64,000 bases of DNA, taken from contig DAOUMD010000296.1 of assembly GCA_034412795.1 (NCBI GenBank), positions 25,251 through 89,250 of the forward strand. The letters run 5' to 3'. The stretch is from JAUVPY01 sp034412795. GTDB taxonomy: Bacteria; Chloroflexota; Anaerolineae; 4572-78; NAK82. The notes under the pieces are model-generated. The model saw only the letters and a program-made list of their open reading frames with translations. It had not been told where the DNA came from and searched no databases. Position numbers and translations under genes: made by a program. Shown one piece after another: positions 57,089-64,000 of the stretch; within the stretch, counting starts at the first letter, position 1; the number at the start of each line of letters is the position of its first letter.

Positions 57089-58150
57089 CTACTGATCTTG
57101 CCTTGTTCCGAATAGAAAATATGTGGGCATATCACCCTTGCCCTTCACCTTGATTATGCCCCGTTTTTCGAACGCATACTTGTCTCGTAAGCGCACGTAT
57201 GTCGCCTCCGTGACCTGGATTCTGCCAGCAATGCCGTGCGACTCCATACGACTGGCGGTGTTCACCGTGTCACCCCATAAATCATAGCTGAACTTGGCCG
57301 TGCCAATCACACCAGCCACCACCGGCCCGGTGTGGATGCCGATTCGCATGCTGAGCGAGCTATCGTGCGCTGCGTTGAACTCGGCGATGCTCCCTTGCAT
57401 AGCCAGCGCGACATCGGCGACTGCCTCGGCGTGGTCTGGTCGTGGGGTCGGTAGACCACCCACCACCATATACGCATCGCCGATGGTTTTGATCTTCTCC
57501 AGACTGCGCCCTTCGACCAGTTGATCAAATACAGAAAAGATCTCGTTTAATAGGATAACCACTTCGGCTGGCGGCTTGTCGGCCGAAAAGGGCGTAAAGC
57601 CGGCAATATCGGCAAACAGGACAGTGACCTCGGCGAAGTTGTCAGCAATGATGCTTTCTCCCCCTTTCAGCCGCTCAGCGATCGGCTTAGGAAAGATGTT
57701 GAGCAACAACCGCTCTGATTTTTCCCGCTCGGCTTGTATGATCTTGAGATACGTCTGTTCCTGGTCGCGCCAGCTTTTCTTTTCCAGGCAAGCTTCAATG
57801 CGAGCCTTGAGCAACACCGACTCAAACGGCTTGGAAAGATAGTCCTCGGCCCCCATTTCGATTCCGCGCACCACACTCTCTATGTCGTGTACAGCCGAGA
57901 TCACGATGGTGGGAATATCCCGCGTCGCTTTGTCCCCTTTCAGGTGCGCCAGCACCTCGAAGCCATCCATCTTTGGCATCATGATATCCAGCAAAATGAG
58001 GTCGGGGTATTCGGCGGCCACTTGAGCCAGAGCTTCTTGTCCGTTGACAGCACTCACCGTGTCGTAGCCTAGGTGCTTAAGTACTTGCCCCAAGTAGTCT
58101 ATGTTAAAAGGTTCATCGTCAACGATCAGTATCTTTGCTTGTTTCCCCAT
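57089..58150 (-). CDS. Response-regulator receiver-linked class III adenylate cyclase
   Basis: 353 residues from ATG 58150 (AGGAGG upstream). An N-terminal REC domain (ILIVDDEPFNIDYL, phosphoacceptor Asp in LILLDIMMPKMDG, Lys in YLSKPF) is joined by a coiled-coil-like linker (QTYLKIIQAEREKSERLLLNIFP) to a class III cyclase domain: VLFADIAGFTPFS (metal Asp), IKTIGDAYMVVGGLP (adenine-selecting Lys) and YDLWGDTVNTASRM (Asp, Asn, Arg). The residue set predicts cAMP rather than cGMP. An in-frame receiver fragment lies directly upstream and may be the end of a lost kinase partner. Confidence 0.9.
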   Translation of the reverse strand: MGKQAKILIVDDEPFNIDYLGQVLKHLGYDTVSAVNGQEALAQVAAEYPDLILLDIMMPKMDGFEVLAHLKGDKATRDIPTIVISAVHDIESVVRGIEMGAEDYLSKPFESVLLKARIEACLEKKSWRDQEQTYLKIIQAEREKSERLLLNIFPKPIAERLKGGESIIADNFAEVTVLFADIAGFTPFSADKPPAEVVILLNEIFSVFDQLVEGRSLEKIKTIGDAYMVVGGLPTPRPDHAEAVADVALAMQGSIAEFNAAHDSSLSMRIGIHTGPVVAGVIGTAKFSYDLWGDTVNTASRMESHGIAGRIQVTEATYVRLRDKYAFEKRGIIKVKGKGDMPTYFLFGTRQDQ

Positions 58151-58357
58151 CACACGCCAGCCTCCTGGGAACTGATCCAGTTTCTGAAAGAGGAGATGCT
58201 CGTCAAGTGGCTTGGTCATATAATCATCGCAGCCAGCAGACAGAGCTTCCTCTGCGTCACCGACCATGGCATGGGCTGTCAGGGCAATGATGGGAATGCG
58301 CTTGAATTGAGCGGTTGAGAGCGGAGAACCGGCGCCTTCGGGATGAAAACAATCGGC
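58151..58357 (-). pseudogene. Remnant of a hybrid histidine kinase (receiver C-terminus)
   Basis: Open frame without start whose translation ends like a receiver domain: FKRIPIIALTAHAM, then ALSAGCDDYMTKPLDEH. It runs in frame into the cyclase ATG. The phosphoacceptor part and the whole kinase are missing. Either the kinase gene was deleted here, or translation from ATG 58267 would add a partial domain to the cyclase; the strong ribosome site before 58150 favours the former. Confidence 0.7.
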
Positions 58358-58446
58358 TCAAAGGCGAGCAAGGCCAGCCGAAGCTCAGAGCGAATAAGAA
58401 AAAGCGTCAATGAGAATATACGCTCATATACTACTGGTAACGTCCA

Positions 58447-61400
58447 TCATTGACAGGCTACTATCTGCCCTGAGCCATTGAGACAGAGAGTTTCCTGGTG
58501 GCCCAATTCATCGAATACCATGGCCGACACCCAATCATTGGCTTCCACGTGGGTGGCAAAGGTCACATTGATGGTCTCGCCCGGCTGGACGGCGGTATCG
58601 TCGTAGTCCCAGATGCAAGTTTGCAGAATCTGGCCACTGGCTGAGATGAAGGTAGGCCTCCAGCCATCCGGGATAAAACTGTTTGAGTTATTGGTCAATA
58701 TGACTTCCACGGTGAAACGTCGAACCGGGCTTTCGTCGTTGTAAGGGCCTTTGCAACCGTCCGGGTCAAGCGGCCGGCCCCAGGGTTCGTACACCACATT
58801 GCGGCCCAGCGTGACGGAGTAAGGTGGTAGCGAGGCGACAGTTGGGACGAGTGTGTCGGTGGGCCGAGGCTGGGTCGGCTGGATAACAGGCGTGTAAGTC
58901 GGATAGGGGGTGTAGGTGGGATAAGGCGTCGCCGTCGGTTGTGGAGTGGGATAGGGCGTGTAAGTCGGATAGGGAGTGGGATAGGGCGTGTAAGTCGGAT
59001 AAGGAGTCGGAGTTGGCGCCTGGCTGGGCGCTTGTGTACGGGGCGAAACGGGCGTGGTGGAGAGGGCGCTGACCTGTAGATTATCGAAGGCGATCACGAC
59101 GCCAGGCTCGTCAAAGGTGCCGGCAAGCATGGCTACTTCGCCTTCGCTGAAGGTTTCGTCGAACACCTCGGCCACTAACACCCCGTTGACGGACATGGCC
59201 AGGCGATTCCCCTGGCAGGTGACGGCCAGGTGGTTGCTGGACTCTCCTTGCCGGATGGTGTCGGTGGCCGTCCATTGGGCCAGGGTTTTGAACTCACCCG
59301 CGCGCTGGACGTATATGGCATAGTAGCCGTCGCCGCTGATGTCGAATTCATAAAAATTGTCGATGTCCTGGTAACGACACAACAGCCCGTACTGGTTATC
59401 GTCAGGCCCGCTCACCTGGCGCGCATCGACCTCAATCGCCACGTCGGCCCAGCGGTCGCCGCTTGTGGCCCAGGCGCTGAAGTCGCTTTCGAAGACTTCA
59501 ATCAGGTATTCGCCATCCTCGTAATAAAAGCGGGAGGCCTCCCCCTTGCCTACCGACCAGATACTTTCGTCGCTGAAGTCATCCGTCAGCAGCGTCTCCG
59601 GTGTGTCGGTGAAGCTGGGGGACGCGGGCTGGTAAATGGCCAGGTTATCGAAGTGGATGCGTACGTTGCCCTCATCAAAGGTGCCCACGGCCAGCGCCAC
59701 ATCACCGCTGGTCAGCTCCCCATCCGAGGTGCTGGCTAGCAGCACGTCGTTGGCCCATAGACTTAGCTCCTCCTCAACACAAGCCACGCGTAGTCGATTC
59801 CAGGCCTCTTCCATGCGGATATCTGGAGTGTCGGCCCAATCCACCAGGGCTTCCCATTCTCCCTGGATGACCTTGTGGATGGCATACGTGCCGTCGCTGC
59901 CGATTTCCAGGGCGTAGAAGTTATCTGCATCCCGGTAGCGACAAAATACGCCGAAACTGTTCAGGTCCGGCCCGAAAAGTTTACGGGCATCGACCTCGAT
60001 CAACACGTCATCGCTATCCAGTTCGAGATGGGACCAGACCTTGAATTGATGGGGGATGACCTCGATAAAATATCCGCCATCCTCGTAGCCGATTACGGCA
60101 TCCTCGTCGCGGCCGGTATACCAGTCGTCGCTTTCCACGCCGAAGTCGTCGCTGTAGATTAGCCCTTGCCCGCCGCCGGTCTCTGCTTCGGGAGTGACGC
60201 TCCTCTTGTGGAGCCCGCCCGGCACCCGCAGGCGCGCGTTGTCAAAGCCCATGGAGACGTAGGGCTCCGACAAGCTGTGGGCGACCAGGCCCAACAGGCC
60301 TGAGCTGAAGGTGTCGTCATACACCTGGTCTGCCTGCACGCCGTTGATGTACAAGGTGATACGATTCGCGTGGGCCTCGGCGGCTATTGAGTTTACCCCG
60401 CCCAAATTGATCAAGTCCGTTTCCGTCCAATCCACCAGCGAGATCCATTCGTCGTTCTCATACAGGCCCATGCGATAAAAGCCATCGCTGCTGATCTCTA
60501 TCAAGTAGAAATTGTCCGTGTCCTGGGCGCGTAACATGATGCCAAAGGCGTTATCATACGGGCCGCCCAGCCTGGTAGTCTCCACTTGAATGTCAACATC
60601 CGCATACTCCTGGTCCAAAACCGACCAGACCAACGTGTCCTCAATATTCACGTCAATGACCAATTGGCCCTTCTCGTAATAAGCTGAATAGTCTTCGCCG
60701 CCGAGCGTGGACCAACCCGACTCCGGGTCGGAAAAGTCGTCAAAGAACAGTGCCTCGCCTGCATCCGGTAGCGCCTCGACCTGGGGGGATTTCGAACCGG
60801 ACGGTCGTCGAGCTACGCCGGCGACGGCCTCCTGGATGAAGGGGCGGCTCAGGTTGATTGGTCGCAGGGCATTGATAAAGCCACCGGTGGGGATGCAGCC
60901 GTCGCGGTCGTCTACCGTGCCATCGCCATTGGTATCGGACAGCACCCGGCAGTCCACAACTTCGCCCTCGCCACCGTAGCCTACCTGGGTGGGGACGCCG
61001 ATGAGATATCCATCTTCGCTGATGGCCATGCCGCCGCTGTTGCCGCCAGCGATGGTGGCGCTGGTCTTGATGAAGGCGCGTCCCTTGACCCCCGGCACGC
61101 TGACGAATCCGGCGACCTCGCCCCGAGTCAGGGTGATCGTTTCGCCACCGATGCCCGGATAGCCCAGGATGCTGATGGGGGTGCCCAGCTCCAGGATGTC
61201 CGAGTCGCCCAGGGGCACAGCCGGCAGGTCGAGCGATGCGTAGTCAAGAGGGGTGCCTTCCAAATCCGCCGTGACGCGGATCACGGCCAGATCCAGGTCC
61301 GGGTCGGCGGTCACCACCTCGGCCAGGTAGCTGGGTTCCGGCGGTTGATCGATGTCGAGCGTCAACGAGACCAACAGACCATCCACGTCATAGTTCTTGT

Positions 61401-61776
61401 CGGGCAGCACGACGTGGGCGTTGGTCAAGATATAGCCGTCCGTTGTCACAATCGAACCGGACCCGCTCCATAGTTGAGACCAGTCGTTGCCGTCTTTTTG
61501 TAGAGCCCATATTTGGACGACGGATTGAACGGGCAGCGAGCCGGCTCTGACAGTCGGCGTCGAGCCGATCTGGTCGCTGGCTCGAGGCTGCGTGGACGTC
61601 GGAGCCAAGGCCGGGGCGCTGGCCTGTGTGTTTGGGATGCCTGAGTTTAAGCCAGCCACCAGGCAGAGTGCCACGCACACCAAAGTCAGCATAGCCTTCA
61701 GCCCTGGGGCTGAGGATAGTCGCTTGGGTTGCCCCTTTGGTTCGATACCGCTTGTGTTGACCGTCGAGTCCTTCAT
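58447..61776 (-). CDS. Exported trypsin-like (HtrA-type) serine protease with repeated beta-sandwich domains
   Basis: 1109 residues from ATG 61776 (GGGAGGG upstream). After an N-terminal hydrophobic export segment (LKAMLTLVCVALCLVAGL) comes a trypsin fold with His in ILTNAHVV, Asp in DLDLAVIRV and Ser in IAGGNSGGMAI. Then four tandem modules of about 180 residues, each starting like FFDDFSDPESGW and containing a (Y/F)xxDI/EIxSDGxY pattern, resemble LamG/concanavalin-like sandwiches. A roughly 60-residue TPYPTYTPYPT linker leads to a C-terminal beta-sandwich (SVTLGRNVVYEPWGRP). A DTNGDGTVDDRDG calcium loop lies in the protease end. No PDZ domain is seen. Likely surface-bound. Confidence 0.87.
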   Translation of the reverse strand: MKDSTVNTSGIEPKGQPKRLSSAPGLKAMLTLVCVALCLVAGLNSGIPNTQASAPALAPTSTQPRASDQIGSTPTVRAGSLPVQSVVQIWALQKDGNDWSQLWSGSGSIVTTDGYILTNAHVVLPDKNYDVDGLLVSLTLDIDQPPEPSYLAEVVTADPDLDLAVIRVTADLEGTPLDYASLDLPAVPLGDSDILELGTPISILGYPGIGGETITLTRGEVAGFVSVPGVKGRAFIKTSATIAGGNSGGMAISEDGYLIGVPTQVGYGGEGEVVDCRVLSDTNGDGTVDDRDGCIPTGGFINALRPINLSRPFIQEAVAGVARRPSGSKSPQVEALPDAGEALFFDDFSDPESGWSTLGGEDYSAYYEKGQLVIDVNIEDTLVWSVLDQEYADVDIQVETTRLGGPYDNAFGIMLRAQDTDNFYLIEISSDGFYRMGLYENDEWISLVDWTETDLINLGGVNSIAAEAHANRITLYINGVQADQVYDDTFSSGLLGLVAHSLSEPYVSMGFDNARLRVPGGLHKRSVTPEAETGGGQGLIYSDDFGVESDDWYTGRDEDAVIGYEDGGYFIEVIPHQFKVWSHLELDSDDVLIEVDARKLFGPDLNSFGVFCRYRDADNFYALEIGSDGTYAIHKVIQGEWEALVDWADTPDIRMEEAWNRLRVACVEEELSLWANDVLLASTSDGELTSGDVALAVGTFDEGNVRIHFDNLAIYQPASPSFTDTPETLLTDDFSDESIWSVGKGEASRFYYEDGEYLIEVFESDFSAWATSGDRWADVAIEVDARQVSGPDDNQYGLLCRYQDIDNFYEFDISGDGYYAIYVQRAGEFKTLAQWTATDTIRQGESSNHLAVTCQGNRLAMSVNGVLVAEVFDETFSEGEVAMLAGTFDEPGVVIAFDNLQVSALSTTPVSPRTQAPSQAPTPTPYPTYTPYPTPYPTYTPYPTPQPTATPYPTYTPYPTYTPVIQPTQPRPTDTLVPTVASLPPYSVTLGRNVVYEPWGRPLDPDGCKGPYNDESPVRRFTVEVILTNNSNSFIPDGWRPTFISASGQILQTCIWDYDDTAVQPGETINVTFATHVEANDWVSAMVFDELGHQETLCLNGSGQIVACQ
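58890..59010. repeat. Tandem coding repeat for the TPYPTYTP linker
   Basis: Repeats of a 12-18-bp unit (GGATAGGGCGTGTAAGTC and variants) encode the Pro/Thr/Tyr linker of the protease on the minus strand. Such arrays are prone to length change by slippage. Confidence 0.75.
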
Positions 61777-61904
61777 ATGTCCCTCCCTGGGCTTGTTGGG
61801 CCCGTGTGCCACCTTCCTGCTGAGACTGTTTTAACCTGAATGTTCACTCCCTACTATACCACATTATGTTGGGCTTTGGCGGTTACAAATTTATTACATC
61901 TGGG

Positions 61905-62219
61905 TCAACCAACCCTCACCGCTGTGCCACTCACCGAAACCATCAACATCCCGTCGCGGATGACCTCGTAGTCGATATCCACGCCAACGATGGCATTCGC
62001 CCTCTGGCCTTTGGCCTCAGAGACTAGCTCATCCAGAGCGATGAGACGCGCCTTCTGCACTTCTTCCTCATATTCTCTCGAACGTCCTCCGATGATATCG
62101 GTGAAGCTGGCCAGGATATCACGGCCGATGTGCGCACCCAGAATCGCCTCGCCGGTGACAATGCCCAGGTATTCTTGAATGGGATGACCTTCGATAGTAG
62201 GTGTGGTAGTAACGATCAT
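61905..62219 (-). CDS. YbjQ/UPF0145-family protein
   Basis: 104 residues from ATG 62219 (AAGGAGGG upstream), family length. TTPTIEGHPIQEYLGIVTGEAILGAHIGRD, RSREYEEEVQKARLIALDEL and ANAIVGVDIDYEVI are conserved. Members are small pentameric heavy-metal-binding-like proteins of unknown role. It follows the polysaccharide deacetylase gene by 10 bp and is probably cotranscribed. Confidence 0.9.
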   Translation of the reverse strand: MIVTTTPTIEGHPIQEYLGIVTGEAILGAHIGRDILASFTDIIGGRSREYEEEVQKARLIALDELVSEAKGQRANAIVGVDIDYEVIRDGMLMVSVSGTAVRVG

Positions 62220-62229
62220 TGAACCCTCC

Positions 62230-63042
62230 TTATTCATCAAGCGCAAGTAGCTCCGAAACCGTCACAAATCGATAACCTTTGCTCTGTAATCCTTCGATGA
62301 TGGTCGGAACTGCCTGCATGGTTTCTGCCCGGCTCTCGGTCATCACGTGTAGCAGTATGATAGATCCCGGCCTGGCTTTATCCAATACGTGGCTGGTGAT
62401 CGTCTCGGCATCCGCTGCGATCTCCGGGTAGGACTCGGGCTCAACATCCCAAAAAATCGTTGTCCGGCCAGTCACACTCAAGTAGTAGGGCAGTAGGATA
62501 AACCGCTTGCCATACGGTGGTCGAAAGTGTATATCGCCGTCATAGCCGGCAACCCGGATCAGTTCATCCGTTCGCTCGACCTCCTCCCGCACAAACGAAT
62601 AGGAGCGGCCGATCATACGCGTGTGCGAGTACGAATGGTTCCCCAGTTCGTGACCTTCTGCGACGATGTGTTGGGCTTCGGACATGTTTTCCTCCACAGC
62701 CTGCCCCATGACAAAAAAGGTCGCGTTGACCCCTTCTTCACCGAGGATCTCAAGGATCTCGTCCGTAAACCCCGGCGCTGGGCCATCGTCAAAGGTTAGT
62801 GCTACGACGGGGCTGGAGGTTTCCACGCGTGCCACCATGTCGCCGAAGAGCTGAAACTCGCGTGACTTGCTCAGTCGCCACGCTGGCACAAACACGATAG
62901 GTAGCGTGACCAGACTCAAAAGGACGGCACGGTAGAGTGTGCCCAATCGTCTCCGAGCAGGGCCACGCAGGAACCGCCACACGATCAACTCAACACCGAC
63001 CAGCACAAAGACGAATACGAGGAGAATGACGACTTCAATCAA
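62230..63042 (-). CDS. Membrane-anchored polysaccharide deacetylase (CE4/NodB)
   Basis: 270 residues from TTG 63042, though no strong ribosome site is present. Two N-terminal hydrophobic segments (EVVILLVFVFVLVGVELIVW, AVLLSLVTLPIVFVPAW) anchor it, then the NodB domain: LTFDDGP (catalytic Asp and metal Asp), ELGNHSYSH (metal His pair), FRPPYG and IILLHV. It removes acetyl groups from cell-wall or extracellular polysaccharide outside the membrane. Encoded 25 bp after a small membrane-protein gene. Confidence 0.9.
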   Translation of the reverse strand: MIEVVILLVFVFVLVGVELIVWRFLRGPARRRLGTLYRAVLLSLVTLPIVFVPAWRLSKSREFQLFGDMVARVETSSPVVALTFDDGPAPGFTDEILEILGEEGVNATFFVMGQAVEENMSEAQHIVAEGHELGNHSYSHTRMIGRSYSFVREEVERTDELIRVAGYDGDIHFRPPYGKRFILLPYYLSVTGRTTIFWDVEPESYPEIAADAETITSHVLDKARPGSIILLHVMTESRAETMQAVPTIIEGLQSKGYRFVTVSELLALDE

Positions 63043-63067
63043 CGTTAACTCACAACCTTGCCACGCT

Positions 63068-63235
63068 TTACTTCAATCGCATTTTCCCTTTTGCAATCTG
63101 TCGTTGCAGTTGCTCACTGTTGGGATCTTTTTGGCGCTTGCTCCAGATTCTCGCTTCTGTGCGTCTCTTCAGCACTGTGAACCCCACAATGATTACAATC
63201 ACGACTGCTACAGCGATGATGTTGTAGACTTCCAT
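63068..63235 (-). CDS. Small single-helix membrane protein
   Basis: 55 residues from ATG 63235, with GGAGA 7 nt upstream. One hydrophobic segment (YNIIAVAVVIVIIVGFTVL) is followed by a basic, Gln-rich tail. It is the first gene of an apparent operon with the deacetylase and YbjQ genes. The family is unknown. Confidence 0.65.
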   Translation of the reverse strand: MEVYNIIAVAVVIVIIVGFTVLKRRTEARIWSKRQKDPNSEQLQRQIAKGKMRLK

Positions 63236-63553
63236 CTTATTTCTCCGAGCATCGGAACCATCCCAGCCAGATAGACTGGATAGAGCGAAGGCAAAACCAA
63301 GCAGATATCAGGCAGCGTCCTTTAATTCCTTCGTAATAGCCTTGTGTTTCTTCAATAATTATAACTCGCTCGTCGCAATGCTTCCTGACTGGGAGCTCTG
63401 TCTTGGCTGACCAAAGCCAGCCTTCATCTCTACCGACCCCTCTGCGACCGATCAGCCCGAAGGGTCACACTGGTCCGCATAGTGGGGCCACTTGTGTTTG
63501 CACCGCAGGTGCGGTCAGGAAGGGCGGACGCGTCGCGATCGACGTTACTGCTT
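63236..63553. other. Intergenic stretch, no gene seen
   Basis: 318 bp upstream of the small membrane-protein gene. TATAAT on the minus strand near 63356-63363 (AATTATAACTCG on the plus strand) lacks a spaced -35 box. A short CCGCA/TGCGG hairpin occurs near 63501-63513. An 86-codon plus-strand frame and a 136-codon minus-strand frame here have no support. Confidence 0.4.
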
Positions 63554-63847
63554 CTATGGTACCGGCTTCGGCCCTTTCTTCCCCGGCGAGAAGAAATCCG
63601 GCGCCACGTCCACGTACCGGGTCCAGCCATCGTAGGCCAGCAGCTCGCGGTTCTCGTCGGTGACCAGCACCTCGGCCTGGTTTCCGGCGTAGCGCACCAA
63701 TAGCGTCGTCTCATCGTGACCGTCGTCCTCCACGGCCATGATACAGCCCCGGTCGGGGACACAGCCGCGCAGCAGGAAACTGGCAAAGCAGTTCTCACAG
63801 GCGGATAGGATGGTGGTGCACGTGTCTCGATCCATGACAATACGCAT
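63554..63847 (-). CDS. Small Cys-rich protein of unknown function
   Basis: 97 residues from ATG 63847, with GGAGG 8 nt upstream (GTG 63856 is an in-frame alternative lying too close to that site). Five Cys cluster in the first half: DTCTTILSACENCF, then RGCVPDRGCIMAV; this could hold a metal or cluster, or disulfides. The second half is a hydrophilic beta-rich region (TTLLVRYAGNQAEVLVTD). I do not recognise the family. Confidence 0.6.
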   Translation of the reverse strand: MRIVMDRDTCTTILSACENCFASFLLRGCVPDRGCIMAVEDDGHDETTLLVRYAGNQAEVLVTDENRELLAYDGWTRYVDVAPDFFSPGKKGPKPVP

Positions 63848-63893
63848 GGTGTTCACCTCCAGATAGGGTTTGCCCTAGCAGCTTGTCGGAGAG

Positions 63894-63993
63894 ACCTTCC
63901 TGGAAGCTCTGGGCGGTACAACTTGAGCAAAAATTCGGCCTAAACGGGTGCCCAAATGCCTGGTCAGAGCGCCGTTTAAGCTTCCAGGAAGGT
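63894..63993. repeat. 100-bp element with 15-bp perfect inverted ends
   Basis: ACCTTCCTGGAAGCT at 63894-63908 and AGCTTCCAGGAAGGT at 63979-63993. The 70-bp interior has no gene. It resembles a miniature inverted-repeat element upstream of the Cys-rich gene; the window ends just after it. Confidence 0.7.
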
Positions 63994-64000
63994 TAAGCGC

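Noticed and set aside
63403..63840. Overlapping frames on both strands near the right edge
   Set aside because: Only the minus-strand Cys-rich frame has a ribosome site; the others are low-complexity Arg/Pro/Ser shadows.

Overview
This 64-kb window reads like the chromosome of an anaerobic or facultatively anaerobic Chloroflexota bacterium (Anaerolineae/Caldilineae-like). The pointers are lipoprotein binding proteins with Ala/Glu/Pro-rich linkers, surface proteins with TPTATPT-type and TPYPTYTP-type linkers, many palindromic repeats, and a mixture of tungsten/ferredoxin enzymes with sugar ABC transporters. The assignment is inference; no rRNA or full taxonomic marker is present.

Layout. (1) Left edge: the 5' part of a LacI-family repressor gene on the minus strand, with a consensus promoter carrying two identical operators. 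(2) 0.7-21.2 kb, plus strand: a long hydroxy-/oxo-acid oxidation cluster. Its order is cupin, C_GCAxxG_C_C redox protein, two tandem LarA-type nickel racemase/epimerase homologues, KDG-kinase-like PfkB protein, two D-2-hydroxyacid dehydrogenases around an iron-type alcohol dehydrogenase, aldehyde:ferredoxin oxidoreductase (AOR), four-subunit 2-oxoacid:ferredoxin oxidoreductase (delta-alpha-beta-gamma), succinyl-CoA-synthetase-like beta and alpha subunits, MoaD-like protein, second AOR, second MoaD-like protein, and GlcF and GlcD. Together these could racemise a hydroxy acid, oxidise it to the oxo acid, convert that to acyl-CoA with reduced ferredoxin, and recover ATP. (3) 21.2-31 kb: a strong promoter with operator dyad, then an acetoacetate-decarboxylase-family protein, aldehyde dehydrogenase, KDPG aldolase and a complete ABC importer with two non-identical ATPases and a small membrane protein. 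(4) 31-43 kb: sugar/sugar-acid catabolism (zinc alcohol dehydrogenases, two KduD-like SDRs, hydroxyacid dehydrogenase, royal-jelly/yellow-family protein, two FGGY kinases, DHDPS-family aldolase) with a GntR/UTRA regulator. The theme of regions 2-4 is uronate/aldonate-type sugar acids feeding a 2-keto-3-deoxy-acid route.

(5) 43-51.5 kb, minus strand: an alpha-1,6-glucan (isomalto-oligosaccharide/dextran) locus with GH15 and GH66 enzymes lacking signal peptides, two permeases, a binding protein and a ROK repressor with its own promoter and operator. (6) 51.6-56.3 kb: a tRNA 3'-end fragment beside a terminator, then two large exported DUF1566 proteins, one fused to an arylsulfotransferase-like domain. 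(7) 56.5-58.4 kb: scars, namely a PAP2 C-terminal remnant, a 105-bp duplicate of the 3' end of the FGGY kinase gene 14 kb away, a REC-adenylate cyclase and a histidine-kinase remnant. (8) 58.4-64 kb: a large exported HtrA-like protease with repeated beta-sandwich domains, YbjQ protein, polysaccharide deacetylase, a small membrane protein and a small Cys-rich protein.

The most unusual non-coding signals are: a roughly 120-bp multi-hairpin repeat (one copy at 8.8 kb; two and a fragment in tandem at 49.8-50.0 kb) whose first hairpin shows compensatory changes between copies; several long inverted repeats placed after binding-protein genes; the direct repeats bounding the 43.0-57.1 kb segment; and 11-bp phased direct repeats upstream of the DUF1566-arylsulfotransferase gene. 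All functional and pathway statements come from motif reading only; no database search was possible.
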